From NCBI GenBank assembly GCA_008694505.1, contig VZDJ01000056.1, forward strand, positions 10,807,903 through 10,871,902: 64,000 nt of DNA. The letters run 5' to 3'. The position numbers were made by a program, and so were the translations under genes. The stretch comes from Cyanoderma ruficeps (lineage: Eukaryota; Chordata; Aves; Passeriformes; Timaliidae). Under the pieces are notes generated by a model. That model was given only the letters and a program-made list of their open reading frames with translations, had not been told where the DNA came from and searched no databases. The number at the start of each line of letters is the position of its first letter. The first letter of the stretch is position 1. This document shows positions 34,437 to 45,904 of the stretch, one piece after another.

Positions 34437-34690
34437 ATTGCTACAGAATCATAAATGACAAAATAGTTTTGGGTTGGGAGGAACCTTAAATACCAANCTT
34501 CCACTGTCCCAGGCTGCTCCAACCCCAATGTCCACCCTGGCCTTGGGCACTGCCAGGGATCCAGGGGCAGCCACAGCTGCTCTGGGAATCTGTGCCAGGG
34601 CCTGCCCACCCTCACAGGAAAGAATTTCTTCCTGCTATCCCACCCAACCCTGCCCTCTGGCAGTTTAAAGCCAGCTCAGAGACATTTCAC
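34437..34690 (-). mobile_element. CR1 LINE 3' fragment (contains an N)
   Basis: Antisense CR1 text in order: TTTTGGGTTGGGAGGAACC, TTCCACTGTCCCAGGCTGC, CCACCCTGGCCTTGGGCACT, ATCCAGGGGCAGCCACAGC, AATTTCTTCCTGCTATCC and CCCTCTGGCAGTTTAAAGCC. The N at 34497 falls in the region where the GATCATCCAGTTCCAACC-type text normally lies, which is shortened here. It is a 5'-truncated copy in minus orientation. Confidence 0.88.
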
Positions 34691-35309
34691 TGATTCAGCT
34701 TCACAGCTCAAAGTAGGGCAAAAATAGGACATGGTCCTTTGTTGGCTTTTGGACTGGGAATAAATTATTTCCATGGGATGTAATGCAGGTTTTTTACTCA
34801 TTTATGGTCCCTGCCTCTCTCCATGTGAAACAAAGCCTCTGTGATGTGCTTACAGCAAAGGTACATTATTAAAGTGCCCGTGTAAGTGGTAGTTGGGGAA
34901 GAGTGTAAACAGGTTTTGACACTGATTTCCAACAGATTAACATGCAGGAATAAAAAGGGAAGGGAGAGAGGGAGGAAGGCAAGCCAGGCTGATGTGACAG
35001 CCGTAACGGAGCCATAATTGCCTGTAAAATCAGAAGGGAGTTGAGTTTCAAGACAGATGTCATGAATATTACCAAAGCATTACAAAAATATCCAGCTGCT
35101 CGCCTTGTCTGCAGCCTGGCCGTGCTCAGGTGTCCACGGGCTCCATGTGAAGGGTGTCAGGTGGATGTTCCATGGGACCCAACTCGGGAGACTTGTAGAA
35201 AGCTCAGGAGGATGGGATTGTTCAACATGAGAAAAATGATCCCTGTGTCAAATAGCACTGGATGCTGATTTATGTATAATTTTTATCCCTACGTGATTCT
35301 TTTACTTGA
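34691..35309. other. Noncoding sequence
   Basis: No gene or repeat family was recognised in these ~620 bp. Confidence 0.45.
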
Positions 35310-35445
35310 TGGCTGTCCCTGGAAGTGTCCAAGGACGAGGCTTGGAGCAGCCTGGGACAGTGCAATGTGTCCCTGCTCATGGCAGGGGGTGACACTGGAG
35401 GAGCTTTAAGGTCCCTTCCAACCCAAACCATTCTGTGATTCTCTG
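35310..35445 (+). mobile_element. CR1 LINE 3' fragment
   Basis: Phrases appear in order: CTGTCCCTGGAAGTGTCCAAGG, GGCTTGGAGCAGCCTGGG, CATGGCAGGGGGTGACACTGG, then TTTAAGGTCCC and AACCCAAACCATTCTGTGATTCTC. A short plus-strand 5'-truncated copy with a well-preserved 3' end. Confidence 0.9.
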
Positions 35446-36488
35446 GCAGCAAATTAATTATCACTGGATTTATCCACATCGATATCACAGAGCAGCAAAT
35501 AATTATTAAACAGGCCCATAACTGCACTTTGGGGGCTGCAGGCCCCCAAGAGAGTCACATTTTTGTGACTCAAGGACTCACATTTTTGTGCTTAAAAACA
35601 AAAAATGGAAGACAAAAATGAAGCCTGATCAGGCCACCCAAACAGACAATTGAGTACCAGATCCGTGCTGGGTTGGTGGCACAAACCCGGCCCTGCTGCA
35701 GCCACAGCAAGGGAGAAAGAAAACCTGCAAATGCCTGGCAAAGAACAACCCCAGCCAGACACAGCTAATTGCCGAGCATTCCTCACATCTGAAAACCATC
35801 CAGGGAGGAGGATGCCAGGGAGACAAACCTCGCTGAGCTGCACAGAACGCACAGCAAAGGAACCTGCGGCAGGCATCAAACATTCCTACGCGGCTGAGTC
35901 AGCTGGGTGGCCCTGCAGGAGAGGAAACACTGGCATCCTTTGTTCTTGCAGCCTTCTTCTTCCCCTCTTCTTTCTCTTTATTTTTTATATATAATTTTAA
36001 ACCGAGACGAGGAGCAGGTATCCCCAGAGGAGTAAAGGACACGCGTTGTTCACCCTTGTCGCCTCCTGGACACGGCACAGGGATCAGCTCTCACTGTCAC
36101 ATCGAGGCACGCGTCAAGGCAGGGATGGCTCAGAAGGGAAAGCTCTTTTCTGAGGAGGATGGCTGGGATCAGCTCTTTTGTGCCATCTTTTGTCTCCCTG
36201 CAGGGGTTCTGGAGAGAACAGGAAACCCTGCTTTGTTCAGGCAGGATTTAACCGCTGTAAAACCCAGCCAGGACCTTTCTCCTGGGACTGTTTGAGCTCA
36301 GAGTCCCACAAGCAGCGAATTTCAGAATCAGCAAGCTCCTGATCAGTCTTTTGACTGTTCTTTGTGCTCCCTGGGCTGAGCTGGCTGTGGGTGGCACAGC
36401 CTGAGCCTTGGCACACTCCCAGCCACTCCAGGGGAATCCCTCACAGAGCGCTGGTGATGTCCCCTGTGCCCTTCCCAAAGGATTGGGC
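35446..36488. other. Noncoding sequence
   Basis: About 1 kb without a supported gene. A short duplicated word (TCACATTTTTGTG) and a small palindrome (GTCACATTTTTGTGAC) occur at 35555-35592. The 35640-35890 part has GC-richer frames on opposite strands. Confidence 0.4.
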
Positions 36489-36567
36489 TTTAAAGGCTTT
36501 TTAAATTCTCTCCCTTTGAGCTGCTGCCTCCTTCTCCGTGGGCTTGATGCTCCATAAATCACATTTC
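36489..36567 (+). repeat. Diverged duplicated block, copy 1
   Basis: A block reading CTTTAAAGGC, CTCTCCCTTTGAGCTGCTGCC, GTGGGCTTGATGCTCCATAA and ATCACAT matches 37611-37680 (TTAAAGCC, CTCTCCCTTGAGCTGCCACC, GTGGGCTCAGTGCTCCATAA, ATCACAA) at roughly three quarters of positions. The block may be an old local duplication or a dispersed repeat. Confidence 0.6.
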
Positions 36568-37099
36568 TTCAGCACTCTGAGGACAGCTTTGGCAGAGGAT
36601 GGCTCTGAGGGAAAAGCCCTCGGGGTGGCACCCAGGGACGCTCTGTCCTTGGGGAAGAACAAGTGTTCAAGGGGGATGGATGTGCAAATCAGCCCCCATT
36701 TCACAATTAAACAGCCAGCCTTGGAGGAGACGTTCCCCCTGGATTATCACGTCCTTGCACGGCTCCTCTCTGAGAGGATCAGTGATGCCAGCCCCTGGTA
36801 GGGAAGGGGATGGGGCAGGAGTTTCCTTGAGCACCTCAACACGGTGGTTTGATGATCCCACTCTTCCCTCTCTCAGGATGTCTGAGCTTCCACAATGCTG
36901 TTCGTCCCAGATCCCAGGCTTCCTCCCACACCTCAGCAGGAACTGCCGTGTTGGGATGGCAGATTCCCTGTCTGCTTCACAAAAGCTGGGATTGTGCCCA
37001 ATGACCATCAATGGAACCATTCCCACGTTGAGTTTCCACCCCCGTGTCAAACCCAGCAGATTGCTGCCCCTCTCTGATATCAGACACACAGACTGAGAC
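36568..37099. other. Noncoding sequence
   Basis: GC-mixed sequence with opposed frames up to 165 codons (36599-37134). No domain or splice support was seen. Confidence 0.4.
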
Positions 37100-37280
37100 A
37101 ATGGTTTGGGTGGAAAAGGGGCCTTAAAGCTCATCTTCTTCCAATCCTATGGCAGCCACACTTCCACTGTCCCAGGTTGCTCTGAGCCCCTTCCAAGCTG
37201 CCCTTGGACACTTCCAAGGGACGGGGAAGCCCCAGGTGCTCCAAGCAATCCGTGTCAGCTTCTCTGAGCCCTGTAGAGCA
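37100..37280 (-). mobile_element. CR1 LINE 3' fragment, degraded
   Basis: Antisense CR1 text is recognisable: GACAATGGTTTGGGTGG, AAAGGGGCCTTAAAGCTCATC, TTCCACTGTCCCAGGTTGCTC, TTGGACACTTCCAAGGGACGG and AATCCGTGTCAGCTTCTCTG. It is more diverged than the other minus copies and truncated at the 5' side of the element. Confidence 0.75.
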
Positions 37281-37610
37281 GATGGAAGCCTGCTCCTCCC
37301 TGCCGGGAGCATCCTCAAACCCAACCCCTGCACAGTTAAAGCAGCAGGGCAGGTATTTACAGGGGCAGCTCCTGCAGCTCCTCATCCTCACACGGAGCTT
37401 CCCCCGGTCACTGCCTCCCTGCCCTGGGCTATAACTCGGATTTCTCTGCTTTTTGATGAGCAGATGCTCTAAATCCGTCGATAAGCAGCACAAAAGGGCC
37501 TTGCTAATGGTGCAACTGCTCAGCCCGTGGTGGGCAGTGCAATCCCTCTCCCCTCGCCCCCGTGCATTAGCTGGCAATCACTGCCACGGGCTGGACATCC
37601 CAACTGGGCC
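37281..37610. other. Noncoding sequence
   Basis: GC-rich 330-bp segment between the CR1 fragment and the second diverged block. No gene was recognised. Confidence 0.4.
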
Positions 37611-37680
37611 CTTAAAGCCTCTCCCTTGAGCTGCCACCTCCTGCTCAGTGGGCTCAGTGCTCCATAAATCACAATTTTTT
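37611..37680 (+). repeat. Diverged duplicated block, copy 2
   Basis: Counterpart of 36489-36567, about 1.12 kb downstream in the same orientation. Flanking sequences do not clearly align, so the duplicated unit seems short. Confidence 0.6.
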
Positions 37681-40059
37681 GGCTGCAGTGGGCTGGGGGC
37701 TCAGTCTCCTTGTTCAGCACCGAGCTGTGAGGTGCTTTTCTGTTTTCCACGCTCGCATTGGTGCGCTTGAATTATTCACTCTGTTTCTCAGAAGCAGGCA
37801 TTAAGAATGTAATCTTCTGTTCATAAATCCATTGGAAGACTCTTAATAATGTAAGCCTTAGTGGGACCTCCCAGCCCTGCAAAGGGAGGAGAGAGCTTTT
37901 CCTTAGGGTTTCCAATGGTTCCCTCTCCTCTCCTGTGGCACAGCGAAATCCCTGGAGAGAAAACAACTCTGAGCTTTTGAAAGATTTCAAATAGTGTCTT
38001 CTCCTTCTTCCTTGTAAGGAATGATCAGCTGCTTTGTCACTGCAGGAAGGTCATTCAAACTTGCAGAATGCACAAAAGCCAAATTCAGGACCATTTGTGT
38101 TCATCAGATAAAACTAATGAACGGCCTGGTCCCCGTGCAGAGAGGTTTTGCTTCACCAGAGATATCCCAGAACTCTCTGGAATAAAATTAACAGGGGTTA
38201 ATTTTGAGGAGATGTGTGATTACGGAACTACTTACTTTTGCAACAACAACAACAACAACAAAAAAATTCTGAAATGCTAGAGTTCCAGCAACTCATTAGT
38301 TAAATAAATGCAATGTTTCAGGTGGTGTCTCTCCACCATCAGGCAGCAGAAGACATCAATACTCTGCTCTAATTTGGGTTGATACAGCAGCTCCACAACT
38401 CCTCCTTTCGTTGTAGTCCCACAAGTGATGGTGATTTCCCACAAGTGAAGGAACTGCAGTGCTATTTGCAAATTTGGAGATGTAGATCAGTAAAACAAAC
38501 CTTAGGACCCATGGAAAGTCTCAGGGACTCGGTGGTCCAGCACTTTGAACCCTCTACAAGATGTTTACACTGATGTGATTTTTTCTGGCCTCATCACATA
38601 TTTAAAACCTCTCCTGTGTTTATACAAATATCATTATTCATAAATCATAAATATCATAAATGTATCATAAATACATTTGGGCCCGAGCTGTTTGGGTTTG
38701 TTTTCTCCCCCAGGATGGATCCAATTCAGGATATTATTCTCAGATAATGACTTAAACGGGAATATTCGTGTTCCTCCACTGCTAACACGACTTCCATAAT
38801 AACATGATCCCTTTTAGGAAATTATGTATGCACAATCTGTGCCTCGGTGACTGCTGTGTAAAGCTAAAACTCCAAAAGTGACAGTTAATAACTTATCTGT
38901 CGACTGTACCCAACTGTCCTCGGGAAAAAAACTATTGTTTCAATTAAAAAAAAGAAAAAAAGGGGAAAAAAAGAGTCAGCTTTGTTTTATTCTTCTAACA
39001 GCCATGGAAGTATTTGTCTTTATCTTTATTATTGGCAGGCTACTATTCTTCAAATACAAACGTACCCTATCATTACTGGAATAAACTTTATCTGTTATTC
39101 ATAAGCTGCAGAGAGATGTTTTCCCTCACTCTCTTTTCCTTTTCGCCCCCCTCCGCTGTTTTTAATGGATTTCTATAGAAATCTCTCAAATAAAAATTTG
39201 TATGACTTTCTCCTTCCTCGGCACAAATATATTTCCCCCCTGTATTTCTGTGCTGAAATTAATACAGTTCTATTTTTGGCCTTCCCTTATCTGTACATTA
39301 ACAATGGGCTGTGTCTTGCTCAGAATTGTCTCCGTGGCTCTCCCATTCTAGTGGAAATCTTAAAAAGCCTTTCCTGTTCTCATTACTGGGAAGAGCAGTT
39401 CCTGTTTTGAAGGGGTTTTCATGAGCTCCCAGGGACTTTGATCCCATCCCAGCCCCACGGGTGGTGTGTGCAGGGATCACATCCAGCCCACGCTCCGGAA
39501 TGGGAGGCTCAGCTCTGCGAGGGGAGCTCTGCTCGTGTGTTTGTGGCAGATGAAAGTACAAAAGTGCCACTGCACCTCCCGAATTTGGGAGTAGGAATAC
39601 AACAGGCAGTGCAAAAAGCTTCCTCCGGGCAGTTGTTCCCAAAAGTTCTCTGGTTCCTTTGGTGTCACCACGGTGGTTTTAGCAATTGGATTCATGGGCT
39701 GACACAAAAGTACCGAATCTCACACTTCTGGATTTCCGCCTTCCCCGTGTCCCACGGGAAGGAGACGTTTCTCACTCCTTGCCCCGCAATAAGCCCTGAC
39801 AACCTTGATTTCAGGCAAGATGTTGGATAAGACAGAGCGGGGTTTGATTTGATAATTCTTGTCTCGAGACATTAACTCCTGAGTGCCTCAAGCTGATTTT
39901 CTCTGGATACTCGGAATTTTGTCTGGCTTGGAGAGCCTGTCTCCACAGGCTTCCCTGAGAGGGAGAGCTGTCACTTTTTCCCAGATCACATCTCACGGAG
40001 GATCACACAGAGGTTTCTTGGAATCTCTGGGGCTGATTGAAGGTAGAGGGGCTTCATTA
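37681..40059. other. Noncoding sequence; (CAA)n at 38241-38266
   Basis: About 2.4 kb without a supported gene. It includes a short (CAA)n microsatellite at 38241-38266 and an A-rich run at 38945-38972. The part 38800-39110 is unique and AT-rich. Confidence 0.4.
38241..38266. repeat. (CAA)n microsatellite
   Basis: Six CAA repeats followed by a short A run. Simple sequence, no functional call. Confidence 0.92.
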
Positions 40060-40330
40060 TGAAATCACGGAATCCTGGAATGGTTTGGGTGGGATGGGAC
40101 ACTAAGGATTGTCTCATTCCCACCCCCTGCCATGGGCAGGGACACCTCCCACTGTCCCAGGCTGCTCCAAGCCTCAATGTCCAGCTTGGGCTTGGACATT
40201 TCCAGGGATCCAGGGGAGCCACAGCTGCTCTGGGCACCCTGTGCCAGGGCCTGCCCACCCTGCCAGGGAGGAATTCCTTCCCAATATCCCATACAAACCT
40301 ACCCCCACTCTTGAAGCTCAAACTGCAGAT
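40060..40330 (-). mobile_element. CR1 LINE 3' fragment
   Basis: Well-preserved antisense CR1: GGAATCCTGGAATGGTTTGGG, CCACCCCCTGCCATGGGCAGG, GACACCTCCCACTGTCCCAGG, CTGCTCCAAGCCTCAATGTCC, AGGGATCCAGGGGAGCCACAG, CACCCTGTGCCAGGGCCTGC and GAGGAATTCCTTCCCAATATC. About 270 bp of the 3' end in minus orientation, 5'-truncated. Frames through it are not genes. Confidence 0.93.
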
Positions 40331-42439
40331 TCTTCCCCCAAAACCCAAAGCTTTCAGTGGAATATTTACAACAGAAAACACCTGGGAGTGCCTGAGAATC
40401 CTGGATACTTCTGGAAGAAGAATCAGCCCCGTGGTTGATGAGGCTGAGGTTGAGGCTCCTTCATCCATCCAAAATCCATCGTGGTCTTTAGGAAGATCCT
40501 GCCTGAACACAACCAAAATTATTGTTATCAAGTCCTACCTGAAGGATTCGAGGGAATGTTGGAGTTATCAGCACCAAGTGCCACCTTTTGAAGGACTCCA
40601 AAAGGCAACAGAGAGGGCATTTTATTCCATGTTTATCAGGTGATGGATGATTAATAGGTCTGAGCACACAATGAATGTGTATCTCCCTTCACATGCTAAT
40701 CACATGGCATTTATAAATGTCACCACCTTATCGTGGAGGCACACTCGGAATTCTGGGGGCCTTCAAAGTATTTATTCTTACCATTTTTAATGTGGGCATT
40801 ATTAAGGTTGTGTCATTGGAAACGTCCCTTTGGCCGTGCTTGAGGAACACGGGGAGATTTTATTTGGATTTAGGAGGTAATTGAATTATTACATTTTAAA
40901 TCTACTCTCCCCCAAAAAAAAAAAAAATCACTGCAGATAATGAAGCTTATCTTGTGTTTCTTTAACTACTAAAATGTAGCAGTGGCTGTCACCTTGGAAT
41001 TTTAATAACCAAAAAAAAAAAATTTATAATTATTAGACCGAGAAGCTTCAGGGTTTTCCCATTCTGCTTTTTCTTTGCTTTGCAACCTAAGGCCTTAATT
41101 TAGTTATAAATTACAGTTTTACCATTGGTGAATTGCATAATTTTCATTTTAAAAATTCCAAATTCCACTATTTGGTCATAAAAAATGTGCATTATTATCG
41201 ACTGTAATTAGGAAGTTTGAGCCTTAAGGAAATTTTATAAAGGAAGTTGGAGCCTTAAGGAAATTTTATAAAGGCTCAGGGAGAGTTTGGGTACAGAAAG
41301 TCCAACAAAAATCATGGAAAGATCCTGGAGTCAGCCACTGCTTAGGCTGAGCTTTTTAAACTGTGAAAGGCTTTCCCAGCTATAATGTTGAGGTCCTTGG
41401 CTGTGCTCCTTGATTCAGACAGAACTGGTGCTGTCTTCCAGAGACTTTATAGACCAGAAGAATTTGGAATTAAACTAAAGAAATTAAGATTCCTTTAGGA
41501 ATCTTTGCCTTGAGAGCTTTTTTTTTTTATGCTTGGACAGTGAAGCTGTGGAAGCTGCACCTGAAGGCACAAAGTTTGTGGGTTTAGATCTTTGGTTCTC
41601 AACTATTTGCCAGTGCTAAAAATCTATATTTCCAAAACATCCCATTGAAATTGGCAGTAGCTGGCATCTTTGGCCAAAGGTGGAGGAGCAAACATGGAAT
41701 GTGGATCTCTGAAACAATCCCTGAGTTATGCTGGCACAACACCGAGGGTTTGCTGCAATTTCTTCCTTGGTCCCAAACAGGACATCAACCTCCAGGGCCA
41801 TTTATCCACCACCTTTCCACTTCAACCTTGTGCAAAGGATTTATTTCCCTACAAATCCCCACCTGTGGTGTCAACAGAGCTGGGGACTCAAGGATATTTA
41901 CAGATCCCATCCACGAATAATTCTCAACCGGTTGCTGATTACACTTTTCTTACTGCATCGCATTAAAAATCATCAATTTGATGCATTGTCCTAAAATGAA
42001 ACTCACACAATGCAAGGCTGGTGATGATAAAAGAGGGTGGATTTCTCCAGAATTCCTCGTGAGCTGCATTGCTCCCTGAGATATCACTGAGATACAAGGA
42101 GGACTTGGACAAAACCCTGAGGACTTTACAAATAGCCATCTAAAGGGAGCCTTGGTATTTTAATTAAAGGTCAGACAAAACTCCAGTGTAAACCTTGGGG
42201 ATGTTTTGCAGCAGTCATTTAAGAGCAGAATCACTTAACAAACTCGTACTGTGTCAGTAAAACCGAGCCCAAACCTCTCCTAAGATTTACACAAACTGCA
42301 GCCTAAACACAGGAGACTCTGCCAAGTTCAGGCTGCGAGTTCAGCACCCATAAATCACAGCCCGTGTCTGCTCCACCTCTACTCCTGGTTGTAGCAGCTC
42401 TGCAGGGCTGTGTTTGCTCCTCTGTGGGGGTCAGCCTGG
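40331..42439. other. Noncoding sequence; 31-bp tandem repeat at 41211-41272
   Basis: About 2.1 kb without a supported gene. A-runs occur at 40915-40928 and 41010-41022, and a T run at 41519-41529. Confidence 0.42.
41211..41272. repeat. 31-bp tandem duplication
   Basis: Two units (41211-41241 and 41242-41272), each GGAAGTT(T/G)GAGCCTTAAGG then AAATTTTATAAA. They differ at one position. Confidence 0.93.
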
Positions 42440-42830
42440 GTGGTGCTTTTTGGGGCCACCTAAAAACAGAGGCCAGACAGAATTTGGGGAATAAAAATCT
42501 GTTCTGCTTATTGAAGGGCCTTCAGGTACATTTAGGGTACACAAAGCCCAAAAATGGACCCCGGGTCATGGGTTTTCACACTTTGATCAGTTTGGTCCAT
42601 TTGCATTTTGGGGTTCATATTCCAATTACAGCTTCAGGTAATGAATCATTTACCCCAAGTTTGCTGCCCCCAACTCACTTGTGTTTCCGTCTCTCAGGCC
42701 TGAGGCAGTGAGGTGTCCTTGACTGCCAGGCCTGGAGAGGAATTGTTGTGTCTGCCCAAACTGGGGAAGCAGCAGCTCCCACTGTGTGTGGAGTTTGGAG
42801 TTCTGCACTAAAGAACTGCAGGGTTACAAA
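42440..42830 (-). mobile_element. LTR-like dispersed repeat, family B, copy 2
   Basis: Aligned by eye with 9262-9690. Shared landmarks are AATAAAAATCTG, TTATTGAAGGGCCTTCAGGTAC, CACACTTTGATCAGTTTGGTCC, ATTTGCATTTTGGGGTT, and GGAGAGGAATTGTTGTGTCTGCC near the right side. On the minus strand the AATAA signal lies near the 3' end, as in LTRs. The two copies differ by substitutions and small gaps, so this is an old family. No protein-coding remnant lies alongside. It abuts a CA-rich tract. Confidence 0.62.
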
Positions 42831-42916
42831 TATATAGAAAAATATATTTGTAAAATCCCAAGGGAACCCTCTGTGAGGCTGTCCCAGGGCAGGACTTGGG
42901 GCCAGCTCGGCCTTTG

Positions 42917-42990
42917 CACACACACACTCTCTCACACACACACTCACACACACACACACACACTCACACACACCCCCCCAAACACACACG
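42917..42990. repeat. (CA)n microsatellite
   Basis: An interrupted CA repeat with CT and C7 interruptions, 74 bp long. A short (TTTG)n tract follows 20 bp downstream. Likely length-polymorphic. Confidence 0.93.
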
Positions 42991-43008
42991 ACAATTCAGA
43001 GTGGTTTC

Positions 43009-43033
43009 TTTGTTTGTTTGTTTGTTTGTTTGT
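43009..43033. repeat. (TTTG)n microsatellite
   Basis: Six tandem TTTG units next to the (CA)n tract. Together they form a compound microsatellite beside the family B repeat. Confidence 0.92.
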
Positions 43034-44880
43034 AGCTGATTAACACGGGCGTGCTAAATGCCGGGCGATGGCCTGGCAGGGATCTCCCGCTGTCAGTCAC
43101 GGGCAGGCCCGTGCAGGAGTTTCTGAAGGTCGAGCTCTAAGGCTTGATTCAAAGTGTCAGCTCCGCCGTTAAACCCGGCTTAAAAACCCGCCAGGCACTT
43201 CTCCTTGCCAGGTTTATGAAGCATTTGAGACTATTTGTTCAAGAGAATATGTCTGAATTTCCAACGGGAGGCGTTGATTGCTGACTCTTCCACCTTCGGC
43301 CTTGTTTGTGGATTTGTTGGGGATTAAAAAAATAAATTTTAAAAAAAAGGGAAAAGCAGGTGACCTGGTTTGCTTGTTCATTCAGGGGTGAGCTAAAGGT
43401 GAGCAGGGAAGGTGGCACAAGCAAAAGGCTTTCCAGGGAAGCCATCTGTCTGCTCCCAGCGCCGCCCTGCCTTCACCTTTCAGCTCTCATTTGCGGCTGG
43501 TTGCCACTGGGCGAGGGTGGGAGAGGTTTCTCCCCGCTGCCTGCGAGGATGCTGCACGCTCAGCTGGGTGATGAGGAGGATGATGATGATGATGATGATG
43601 CATTCGAGGCGTGTTCCCTTTGACAAATTGGGCAGCCTTTGCAGCGTTGATTTCCCCCCAGAGCCGTTCCACCCCGCGCAGATTGGCAGCCGTGCCACCG
43701 TGCCAGGATTTATGGGGTGACCTTGGAGACACAGATTGAAAATACTCGGTGCTCAACTTTATTTCGGATTGCTGAGCAGGCTCCCCTCCTGTATAAATCA
43801 GGAGGAGATTACACAAATAATACACAACCTTTACACAACGTTTCATTACACAGGGCAATTCTGCCATGCGCGGCTGGAGTACAGCACTCCGGCCTCATCC
43901 AGACTTGGATTCACTCTTGGGCCCAAATTTAAGCTCTCAGTGGGGCTCAGCAAAGGCAGCACTGCCCCTCCTGCTGTCTCCAGGAGCAGTGAACTGTGTG
44001 TAGGGCCACCCTCCATCATCACCCGATGATCTTGGAGGTATTTCCCAGCCACGACTCCGTGATAAAGGAGTTGAGCATCCCCAGGACTCCAGAGGAACTT
44101 TAGGACTGCTCAGAACTGGGCCAAGCACAGCTGGTCCATCAGCCTGGAGATGCTCCAGGTGCTGTCACCGCTCCATGAAGAGCTCACAAGCCCTTGGACC
44201 CACAGAGCTGAGGCCTGCATGGGGTCCAGCCACCCTCCTGAGCTGCCCAGGGTGCTCCCCAACCTTTTGGGTGGATCCTTTGGGAGCAGGGAGCTGTGTC
44301 AGCGGATGATGAACCGCCCGAGTGCAGGCACGAGGAGGAGGAGGGCCCTGTGAGCAGCAGTCAAGGCCAGCCCAACCCGCACTAACGTTAATTGTCATTC
44401 ACTTTCTATCGACGTGCAGTTTATTAAACCATAAAGCAAGACAGCAAGCACAGAGAGCAACTCCAGAGATAATTAAACATAATAAGGGTTTCACTTAATC
44501 CCTCAAAACCCAGGGGAGGCACAGTTAAGACTGAATACCCTCTCTGCACTGCAAGGCTTTTATTTTATTTTTTTTCCCCCCCCACAAGCATTTAAGAACA
44601 ATTCTCAGGATAGGATTTTGGGACAGGGGGAAAGGTAGGTTCCACATTCACTTCCAAATTTCTTTTTTCTTTTATTTTCTTTTGTGCCCTTTACATCGTG
44701 CTGCTTGTTAAGCCTGAACTCATGACTTTCAAAGCAGTTTGTGGCTCAAGATTTGCATTGCAGCAGCAAGCAGAGCCCCTGCTGAGGGATCCTGGGGAAG
44801 GTTTGGGAGCATCCCTGGGCACAGAGCTTGGGAGCAGCCGGGCTGGTACCCAGGTGCGCTGTTCTCTGGGGCTCCTCATC
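43034..44880. other. Noncoding sequence; (GAT)n at 43577-43600
   Basis: GC content rises toward the CpG island. A (GAT)n microsatellite of about eight units lies at 43577-43600. No gene was recognised in these 1.8 kb. T/C-rich stretches occur at 44563-44582 and 44660-44680. Confidence 0.42.
43577..43600. repeat. (GAT)n trinucleotide microsatellite
   Basis: About eight ATG/GAT repeats following GAGGAG. It is open in both directions and gives a run of Asp or His in translation, without implying a coding exon. Confidence 0.92.
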
Positions 44881-45415
44881 TCCCTGCACAACACACGCAT
44901 TGCTTGGACGAGGAGGAACGGGAAGGGGATGAAAGGAGACGGCGGATGCAAAGGGCTGAGCGAGAGGCTGCCAGAGCAGGCGGGTGAGGAGAGGCTCCCT
45001 TTAAAGAGCGAGATAATTACGGCGAATCTGGGATTAAGACCAGAGGGGCAACGCGCCGAAAGGAAAAAAGAAAAAAAGAAAAATAAACGGCGAGCGGTAA
45101 TTTGGGATTGTGCGGTCTCGCATAGTGGGACCGGGGCTGGTCGGGGACGGAAGAAAAGCGACGGGAACGGGTTCGGAGGTGCGCGGGGCGCGGGAAGAGC
45201 CGCACCTGCGCTGCAGCCGAGCGGGCCGGGGGCAGGGCAGGGGATGCTGCCGGCGGGGCCGGGCACCGGGCGCTGCCGCACGGCCTCGGGCGGGCACCGG
45301 GCGGGCACCGGNGGGTTAAAGCGGCCGCCGCCGCTCCGCCGCCCGCCCCCCGCGCACGGCGGGGCCGGGGGTGGGGTCTGCGCGGAGCCCGCCCGGCTCC
45401 CGCCGCTGCCGCTCA

Positions 45416-45552
45416 ATGCTGCGGCCGCGGGGCTGCGGGAGCCGCGCTCGCCGCGCACCTCGGGGCTGCGGGAGCCGCGCAGGAGGCGCGCAGGAGCGCC
45501 CGCACCCGCGGAGCCGCGCCGGGCCGGGCATGTCCCCCACATCCCCGCCCAG
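45416..45552 (+). other. Candidate 5' exon ending at a GT donor (unidentified gene)
   Basis: The end is set by CCCGCCCAG followed by GTAAGCGC, a near-consensus donor, with GT at 45553-45554. An ATG at 45530 opens an eight-codon-scale frame, Met-Ser-Pro-Thr-Ser-Pro-Pro, then two bases of a split codon at the exon end. An upstream ATG at 45416 in the same frame would add an Arg/Gly/Ala-rich lead. The upstream sequence is GC-rich with CpG density typical of a first exon or 5'UTR. No known protein N-terminus was recognised; the coding start and gene are unassigned. Confidence 0.33.
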
Positions 45553-45560
45553 GTAAGCGC

Positions 45561-45598
45561 GGCTCGGCTCGGCTCGGCACGGCACGGCTCGGCTCGGA
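45561..45598. repeat. GGCTC/GGCAC pentanucleotide repeat
   Basis: About seven units of GGCTC or GGCAC immediately follow the donor. If the exon model is right, it lies at the start of the first intron. Confidence 0.88.
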
Positions 45599-45617
45599 GG
45601 GAAGCAGATATAAATCT

Positions 45618-45635
45618 NGGGGGGGGGGGGGGGGG
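45618..45635. repeat. Poly-G run beginning with an N
   Basis: Seventeen G bases follow an unresolved N at 45618. Such homopolymers are hard to sequence, so its true length is uncertain. G-rich runs of this kind can form quadruplex DNA near promoters. Confidence 0.9.
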
Positions 45636-45904
45636 AATAAATAGGGAAAGGGAATAAATAAGGAATTGTGAAGCAAAGCTGCGGCGCGGGGGAAGGAGAG
45701 CGCGGGCGGCGGAGGGGATGCGGGGTTGGCGGAGGGGATGCGCGGTGCCCGTCGGGGTCCCCCCGGTGTCCCCCAAGCCCGGAGCTGCCGCGGGGGCGGA
45801 CCGGGCTCTGCGGCCGTGCGGGGCCGGCCCGGGCGGGGGTGGCTGCGGTGCCCGGGCACGGAGCGGGAGCATCCCTGGGTCAGTGCCGGAGCATCTCTGA
45901 GTCA

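Noticed and set aside
45604..45616. TATAAAT as a TATA box for the island gene
   Set aside because: It lies downstream of the best donor, inside what would be intron, next to a poly-G run with an N. CpG-island promoters usually lack TATA boxes.
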